Source of the DNA: Tetracentron sinense
Lineage: Eukaryota; Streptophyta; Magnoliopsida; Trochodendrales; Trochodendraceae
Reading direction: 5' to 3'
DNA: 64,000 nucleotides
NCBI GenBank assembly: GCA_015143295.1
Contig: CM026563.1
Coordinates: forward strand, 2,294,001 to 2,358,000
The notes below the pieces were generated by a model. It saw only the letters and a list, made by a program, of their open reading frames with translations. It was not told the DNA's origin and did no database searches. The position numbers and the translations under genes were made by a program. Below, piece by piece: positions 56,845 to 64,000 of the stretch (its first letter is position 1; every line of letters begins with the position of its first letter).

Positions 56845-57927
56845 CCTAAATTTTTTAAACTTCCTTTAGATTAATGGGCGTTTTATAAACCTTATCTAAT
56901 AATAAGTATTTTTTTAATTAAGGTCTAAAAATTAAGAGTTATTTATAATGATATATTGGTCCAAAAATCCACGTTTTCTTTATAAGTAAAATAAGATTTT
57001 TTTTCTATAAATAGTTTTAGATTGTTTATTGAATGGTAAATCAATTATTGTTAAAATTAGGCATTACTAAAATATTATCGGTCTTATTACTAAATTAAAT
57101 AAGAGTTTAATTTAATAGAATAAGTCAATAAGTTCTTATTTTAAGTTTTATCAATGCCCTACTAAAATGCCTTAAAAAGAGAATTTATGAAAATAAAATT
57201 AAGGATAAAAAATATCATTCTTTATATTCATAATTACCAAACCATTACTGCCCACAGTAATTTTTTTTTTGGATGCTCTAGAATAAGAGCTCCTGTTCAT
57301 AGTTAATCTCAAAAAGAGTAGTGTAAATTACACTCACCTCCCCTGAGGTTGGGTGAAAATTTCAGAAACCACTTAGGTTGTCTATAACAGTTACTCCATT
57401 CCATTAATTTGCCGTTACTTACATGTATGGACTTTGATGATGTCTTCCTTAAACATTTTAAAATGTCTAAACTATCCTTCTTAAAAGACAAAGTCGACTA
57501 ATACAATAAAATAAATGATAATTGGGTTTAATTACCAAGGTTAATAGTATCAACTTAAGGTAAATATATATATTTCTAAAACCCAATATTAGATAGATGA
57601 ACTCTAGGGGTGAGTGAATCTTAACCATAGTTAGTGAGTGTTAAAGGGAACACGTAGCGGCTTGTAGAGCCCCCTTTAATTGGGATGTTTATGTTTTTTT
57701 TTCGGTTGAGCTTTCAAACTAACTCTTAAATACGTGTTTCCTCTAAGTAATAAGAGTAAAATTGAAAAAAGTATCATTAGTTAACGGAGTTAATACGATA
57801 AGCATGACAATGGAGGTCACTGTAATTTCATAAACAAGAGGAGAGGTTTCTTAAATTTATTTAAACCTTGGAGGGGGGGGGGGGGGGGTGAGCGTAATTT
57901 ACCCAAAAGAATTTCATTCTATATCTA
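56845..57927. other. Spacer, no gene seen
   Basis: AT-rich spacer between ERdj3A and EBP1. It includes a 16-G run (57873-57888) and the dispersed repeat GTGAATCTTAACCA at 57612. No coding homology. Confidence 0.45.
57873..57888 (+). repeat. Run of 16 G
   Basis: G homopolymer about 40 bp from the Helitron at 57928; length may be imprecise. Confidence 0.9.
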
Positions 57928-58196
57928 CTAGCGGGTGGCACATGCAATGCATGTGAGAGCGAAGGGAAGGAGTTAACCATAGTTAATAGGAGTTAAAAGG
58001 GACACGTGTTAACCCACGGGTGTGATTGAACTCTCCCCGAGTTCAATCGCGATTGGCTGTGATTCTATTCTTTAAATAGATAGATGAGCGGGGGTAGTTG
58101 TAAAATATTAAATCAAAGTTTTGTTTTATATAAGGGTAGTTTGGAAATTTCAGAAAAATCAAGCTATGCCTGCCTCTCACATTATAATAGTAAAGA
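57928..58196 (-). mobile_element. Complete 269-bp non-autonomous Helitron
   Basis: On the minus strand it starts TCTTTACTATTATAATGTG (58196) and ends CACATGCATTGCATGTG-CCACCCG-CTAG (57928): a palindromic near-terminal hairpin followed by CTAG. The base before is A and the base after is T, the A^T target site. There is no coding. It is the most complete copy of the family found truncated at 43434-43817. Confidence 0.8.
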
Positions 58197-59850
58197 TACT
58201 ATATTATACAAGAGCACAATTCACAATATTATTTACCTAAGTTTTTTTCCCATACTACTATTTTCTATCATCATAATATCCTGTTGGTATTTTTACACAA
58301 TACCCTTTTTCCATACTCATAATATTATGTGAAAATTGTTTTCTATAATACCCTTAGTTACAAGTTTCTACTTTCCAAAATACCCCTATTATTATTATTA
58401 TTCAAAAATTTATTTTCATTGTTATCCCTATTTATCAAAATTTATTTTTCATAGTACCCTTTTAAGAAAGTATGATGAGGTACACACTTCTCAACTGATT
58501 TCAATGTTTTATGGACAGTCGGCCGGTTAAGACCAATAGGAAAGGCTAAGGGTAGGGCTAGCACCCGCCTATAATTTATTAATAAATGCTTTTATTGAAA
58601 TCATCTAAAATTAAACAAAATAATTCTATGAATCAAGCTTGAGCCAACTCAAGCTCGGTTTGACTTGAATGAAGTTCGAGTTCAAATGAAGGACGGTTTG
58701 ACTAAAATGAAATTTTGAGTTCAAATGGAGCTCAAGTTCAAACTCGAATCAAGCTCAAGCTCAAACCGAGCTCAAGCATCTTTAAACCCAGCTCAAACCT
58801 TCTGAACCGGTTGAGATGACAATTCCAGTCTTTCAAAAAAATTATTTCTTAACCTGTGAAGGAATAGCAAGGAGTTACTTTATAATAACCTTAAATTAGT
58901 TAAGCTTGCTTCTCAGACAATCCTGTGTTAAGTTTAAAATAATATATTTTTTTTTAAATCGTAAATGGTTAAGCATTAACCTCACTACCAGTTAATAATC
59001 TTAATTAGAATAAAAATAATTAATCCAGAAGAGAACTCACTTTACACCATTTCCTCTTTGGGCGAGTGTTCCCCTTTGCATAAATAGGATTTTCCCTTTA
59101 ATTTTAAGGGTATGCTTCTCTACGCTTATTTGCATATGTAAATAAATAATTTTTTAAATTTTAAAAATCCTAATTGAATAAGCATTCTAGAATTAATATT
59201 GACTAACTAGGGCTTATAATCTTAAATAGGATTAAAATAATTAACGAATGGAACATCTCGCTTTAAGCATGACATCCCCTCTTTGGATGAACAATTCCCC
59301 AATTAAAAATTAAGGTAGGGGTGTGAATAATCTTAACAAGTGTTATGAAAATCTGTATCTCTCTCAAGTTAGGTTCGAACATAATCTGGGGAATCTGCAA
59401 CAATATAATTGCAAATATCTTCCGTACAGTAATATCACCTACTTCCATATTGTATCCAACTTATATCAGACAGATCAGAATCAGAACTCCCCGTTGTTAA
59501 GGCATATATTCAATCTGAACCCTAGGCCATAACCCACATGGCCTTACCAATATCAACCAGTAAGGGTCATGAATGCCCCACCCGCATTGTTTTCTAATAA
59601 GAGACCAAAACACATACCAGTATTGTATCAGATGCTTCAGTATCATAACTCTCCCTTCTATAGTTTGTTGCTTTCAACTCAACACATGTATTCACTCAGT
59701 CTCACACTCCATCATGCACATATGTTTCTTGAAGCTTTCTAGTGGGACGAATTATTAAAATTAAAGATGCATTTCTCTGTTTTCCAATTGTCAAAGATGA
59801 AAACATATAAATCAGGTAAAAGAACGGGAAACGGACGTATGTGCATCAAA
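58197..59850. other. Spacer and probable EBP1 3' flank, no gene seen
   Basis: AT-rich spacer with an AAGCTC/GAGCTTG-rich block at about 58630-58800 and a single CTAGCCCTAC-type MITE end near 58545. No coding homology. Confidence 0.4.
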
Positions 59851-59969
59851 TTGATCACCGCATGCATACACCGGAAAACCCAAGTCGGCTCAGTACCAGA
59901 GAGGTCTCTCCTAACCAACTAATAAGCAAGTGGATACAGTAGTGTCCAGTACCAAAATTGGAAAGATTC

Positions 59970-61977
59970 TCATTCTTGAGATGCAGCCCCATTTGATGTT
60001 GTATCCATAGGCTCTGCTTCTGCTTCTGCTGTATCCTCATGTTTGTCGCCCTTCTTACCTGTAGAACACAAATTGGACCTACAGGATTATGATTCTGAAA
60101 GTTAAATATGCAGCAAACTATGGAAAATAATTAAGATCCACATGGAGTGGTACTAATCTCCATAGACCATCTAGTGTCCACCTTCAACCAGATTCTTTTC
60201 CTCCAATTTTGGTAGATAGCCAAAATGGCGACTGAAGGAGGACTAATTTTGGATCAAAGGAGCTCAGTCCATCACCAGTGGATCTTAGATTTTCCTTTTT
60301 CTTTGAAGAGTTTCTGTTACAACCCACCTTTCTTCTTCTTCCCGCCACCTTTCTTCTTAGTCTTAGTTCCAAGAGCTAACCAGGCCTTGATTTCAGGGTC
60401 ATCATTTATTGTCTTTGTGGGCTGGAGCTCCTGCAGAGAATGGGATGTGATCCTGTCTGACCCATTTGGCATTAACAGAACTGTGAATTTGATATGGGCA
60501 ACAAAATCACCTGCACAACCACCAACCCACATATCATTAGTAGAGCGTACCCTCAAGATAACAGATAAAGCTGACGACATCAAAATCATGTGTATGCCTT
60601 GGCAATGTTTATGGATTTCATTCAGGTTCTGCTGAGACCATGGTTAAAAAACTCGGCAAAACCATTACATAACGCTCGTTAAGTAACGGTTTCGGTGGCC
60701 CCTGATACCGTACCTCTACCCGTTTATTCTGAAACAATTGCGTAATGCCCGTTACATAACGGTATCAGGCGTAGGACTCATCCGGGATTTGGGTTTATAA
60801 AAAAAAACTCACTTGTGAAGAACAGGCTGAATCTCTCTTGCAGACCTCTTAGTCCGACACTCAGCTACAAGATGATGAGCCAGCCCGTATTCTATGGCTT
60901 TAGCACTTAACAGGTGTGTATGTATCTAGCTATCTGCCTATATGGAGTCTTGATTGGATTCTGTGTATGGTTCAACTTTCAACCCTCGACCCATCTAATT
61001 TCATTATTTCTACATTTTGAGTTTCATATTGGCTTTAGAAGTATCTTGTTACCCTTTTATTGTATTTTTCCTATTTATTGGGATTTTTTTAAAGCAAAAT
61101 AAATATAGAAAAAATAACGGCCCGAAACCATTTCGTAACATTTTGAACTTCATATTGGCTTTAGAAGTATCTTATTACTCATTTATTGTATGTTTTTTAA
61201 TTTTTCCTATTTATTGAGATTTTTTAAATTTTTTTGATCGGCTGTGTCCGTTACGGTGTCCGAAACCTTTTTTAAAACCCTAGCTGAGACCTAAATATCC
61301 TGGACAAGGATACTTACCAGGTTTCTCATGAAGAACAGGATATGGCTGCAAAAGATCATGGTTCACACATTCCACTAGTCCCAGCCGGGCCCTCTTCTCT
61401 TCCAAAGCCCTGTTGTGAAAAAGGGTCAGACAATATTATAATGCAACAAAGCAAATTCCCAAACAATCATAACTCATCATTTCTGAAGATAAAAATAATA
61501 ACAAATAAAAGAAAGGTGAAAAAGCTAACCTTGCCGTAAATGGCATAATGGGGAATTTCTGGCTTATTTCACTGAAGATAAATCTTGATGCTTTCATCTT
61601 CAAGTGATAATTCTTGTCCACGGCTCTCTTATAGATAGTTGTTTGACGCTCATCTAATAGCTTAGGCTGAAAATTTGTTAACAATGTTATGGATCCAAGA
61701 GAAGATGAGCATTAGCACTGCACAAGAATGATGTTTAGATAAAAAACAGATCCATACTTACTTTGCCATCACCTGAGCTGGTGACTATATCAATTGCATA
61801 GACTTCATTCTCCTCAAATTCTGCATCATCGACTCTTGTATCGGGACTAGACACACTCAATACAACCTTGTTCCCATCAATCACAAACTGCTTTAGCTGG
61901 TGACTTAGAACACCTTCTACGATCTTGCAGTCATAGGCGGCTGCGACCTTCTGAATAGCTTCTGTCACTTCTTTATT
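59970..61977 (-). CDS. EBP1: EBP1 (PA2G4-like) growth regulator, C-terminal five exons
   Basis: Proliferation-associated 2G4 / ErbB-3-binding-protein-1 homologue: an aminopeptidase-fold protein without peptidase activity that acts in nucleolus and cytoplasm in ribosome biogenesis and translation and, in plants, promotes organ growth. Exons: 61762-61977 (NKEVTEAIQKVAA...SSGDGK), 61530-61666 (PKLLDERQTTIY...MPFTA), 61318-61409 (ALEEKRARLG...VLHEKP), 60328-60510 (DFVAHIKFTVLLMPNGSD, then KTKKKGGGKKKK) and 59970-60058 (KKGDKHED...GAASQE, stop). Phases agree and the sum is 717 nt, 238 residues. The Lys-rich tail (GGGKKKKGKK) is the family's RNA-binding/nucleolar motif, followed by an acidic end. 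The N-terminal ~155 residues must lie beyond 64000, since the upstream intron (from 61978) contains only LINE and AT-rich DNA. Confidence 0.94.
60640..61282. mobile_element. MULE-like MITE, GAAACCGTTACG family, copy 4, in EBP1 intron
   Basis: It starts ATGGTTAAAAAACTCGGC and ends GTCCGAAACCTTTTTTAAAACCC-TA, with a 9-bp direct repeat GCTGAGACC at 60631-60639 and 61283-61291. An interior AT-rich block (CATATTGGCTTTAGAAGTATCTT) is present twice (about 61024 and 61152), which makes this copy the longest. The right duplication ends 26 bp from the splice donor of EBP1 exon 61318-61409. Confidence 0.85.
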
Positions 61978-62654
61978 CTGCCATACCAAAAGGACTCGGT
62001 AAACAAAAGGAGGGAAACCATTGATGCAAACTTGTACATTCATCTTTTTAATGATCAATTGTATAGATCTCTAAGAACTATATTATTATAATAACACCAA
62101 TAATAATAAACAACCATTATGAGGAAAGAATTTATAGTGACATCCAATATGAAGAAGTCCTTTCTAATTGATGAGCAATCCTGTTCACTTTACCGGGAAG
62201 GAAAAACTGGATATAAATGGATTTAACTACCATTGAATCACATGACTCCAAGACCTCTCTGAAGGTGAAATTTGGGGTTAAAAAAATCCCTCTTGCACGC
62301 AGCAAAAAATAAAAATAAACTGCTTGTGCTCACCTCTTTGTCACGTTGCAACCTCTAGAATCCTCCAAGTATTACACACCAAAGCTTATCCACATATCAA
62401 GCACCAAAACAAAGTTGCTTACTAATCTATGGGTTTGCTGTTACATTCTTTGTAAGGATCAGAGTTCTAAATTTATTTAAATTAAACCCCTGGTTTAAAA
62501 AGATTTTTTAACATTCTAACTTTACCCCTAGTGTTATATTTTCTCTCTTTCTTACTACTAAACCATTCAGATCAATCTACCTTAGCTCGAGAAGGAAGTA
62601 ACTGTAGCCGAAAGGCTTTCCCATCTCATTATCGACAAACCGAGGTGGCTCTAA

Positions 62655-63060
62655 ATAATGTTAATTTTTTTTTTTGAACGGTAAATATTGAGTATATTAA
62701 AATAACAAAGAAGCTACAAGCAGTTTACGGGGAGGTAAACTAAAAGGCAAAATAGTGAAAGCTATAAGAAGAACAAAAACATAGAACATGCAACATATCC
62801 ATAGCCTAACTCCTCATAGCAAAATATCACCCACTTCCGCCCCTAGATACCCATTCCACAATAGAGCGTCGTATCAGATCTCGGATTCGGGAGATTAGAG
62901 AAGAGGAATTGTCAAAGATGCGACTGTTCCTCTCTTTCCAGATGGCCCACGAAATAGCTCCAGGCAATGTAGTCCATATAGCTTCCTTGACACCCACCAG
63001 TGTCATCAATTGCCAACCTCGATTAATATTCTACACTTATCGATGTGAAGCGACGAATCA
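62655..63060 (-). mobile_element. L1-type LINE 3' end in EBP1 intron
   Basis: On the minus strand 62827-63009 encodes LPGAISWAIWKERNSRIFDN-like sequence, the stretch after the zf-RVT domain of plant L1s. It is followed by a short 3' UTR and a poly-A (T-run at about 62668-62679 on the plus strand). 5'-truncated. Confidence 0.7.
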
Positions 63061-64000
63061 TTGATCATAAAAGAAATGGGAGGAGAGTCTAACCAAACAA
63101 AGCTTTCTCCAGGTTTTAGTTTGCATTTCTTTAAGTTTCAGACAACCTAAAAGCTTAAGTGATAAATTAAAAATAGATGATTGGGCATCTATTATTTAAA
63201 TTCTGCATAATGTAAAAAAAAACAATTAATGCATCAAAATTGAAATAACTTGAGAAACAATTGGGCCATGACAAACCCCTCGCAGACTCAGTTACATTCT
63301 AGTCGATAGAAAACAGCTAATTTGGAAAATGTTGACTAGCAATGGCTGAAAATCAAACTACAAAAACAGATCAATACCAAGCCCTCCAAGTGTAGTCCAC
63401 TACAATATATTTATAGGCAACAGGGAAAGTAGGAAACCAATAAGGAATTGATCACCTTGGCAAAGTTGCCTTTTTATCAGTTTATGCAAACGTGTTCTTT
63501 GAGTATCTGTCAGTCATTATTTTTTGTAAAGAATAGATCAACATAATTATTTTTACTTTTGTTCCTCATCATAACAAAAAAAAGGCATAACAAGACATGC
63601 TTCATTCTCACTCGAGACTGAGAGGCCAAACGGACTTCTATGCCTCCATACCATTCATTAACAAAGAGTCCACTCAAAACATGTTTCCTAGAGAAATGTT
63701 TCCCTATCAGAGTAACTTGACCCTTGCCAAATTATTCCCAAACCCCAACTTTGTTACTATGCTTCTAAGCCTGAAAGACGACAAGCGGTAATGTTTCCCC
63801 ATCAAAGTAACTATGACAAAAGCCTCACTTGGATGTTGGTCCATAGCTTCTGAATAGTATTCATCATTTAGGGGCATCACATTTACTCATGAACACAAAC
63901 AAGCTTTTACCTCAACATATAAAGAAGAGATCTTGACATGTAAAGTAATACTCAGTACCATCCAATGTTTTAAAACGTGAAGGCATGAGGGGAGGCATTA
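63061..64000 (-). other. EBP1 upstream intron, no exon seen
   Basis: AT-rich DNA continuing the EBP1 intron. I searched by eye for the upstream M24-fold exons (AANTAAEVALRLV-type) and did not find them. The last 40 bases (TGTTTTAAAACGTGAAGGCATGAGG) look like the start of another TIR element. Confidence 0.45.

Overview
The window is nuclear DNA from a flowering plant. Five genes, all on the minus strand, are split by GT-AG introns. The introns and spacers are packed with plant-type transposable elements: Ty1/copia, L1- and RTE-type LINEs, tRNA-derived SINEs, Mutator-like MITEs and Helitrons. The AT-rich spacers, absence of any operon layout and very long introns fit an angiosperm, probably not a grass. 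I cannot name the species.

Layout. (1) 1-34226, minus: a gene of more than 34 kb for the bifunctional 6-phosphofructo-2-kinase/fructose-2,6-bisphosphatase (F2KP). 22 exons encode 724 in-frame residues; only the extreme C-terminus lies left of the window. Its introns (up to 6.6 kb) hold a copia remnant, several LINE 3' ends, an RTE-type LINE, two copies of a Mutator-like MITE, palindromic MITEs and a decayed ~190-bp tandem array. (2) 34.6-39.3 kb: spacer with inverted and tandem repeats. (3) 39.9-41.6 kb, plus: a decayed C-terminal fragment of a CHUP1-type protein, broken by a SINE and a MULE-like element with clear target duplications, with a second MULE-like element at its left edge. (4) 42.4-42.6 kb, minus: a complete two-exon gene for the 25-residue ribosomal protein eL41. 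(5) 43.1-44.6 kb: a repeat element carrying Helitrons, with a related empty site in the same window. (6) 45.7-46.1 kb, plus: an ascorbate oxidase pseudogene fragment. (7) 47.75-49.83 kb, minus: a two-exon, 248-residue, probably plastid-targeted single-span membrane protein. (8) 51.25-56.54 kb, minus: a seven-exon ER-lumenal DnaJ protein of the ERdj3A/TMS1 type (574 residues). (9) 59.97-61.98 kb and beyond the right edge, minus: the last five exons of EBP1 (PA2G4-like).

The genes form no pathway or cluster. They cover carbon partitioning (F2KP), translation and growth (eL41, EBP1), ER folding (ERdj3A) and a plastid membrane protein, which is an ordinary gene mix for a plant chromosome arm. I found no novel multi-gene system. 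The more interesting material is the transposon record: one MULE-type MITE family with 8-9 bp target duplications in several places, Helitrons nested in another repeat whose relative is still empty, and a pseudogene hit by several element classes. Exon boundaries were read by hand from homology, splice sites and codon phase; the exon sums of the full-length genes and of the F2KP part are divisible by three.
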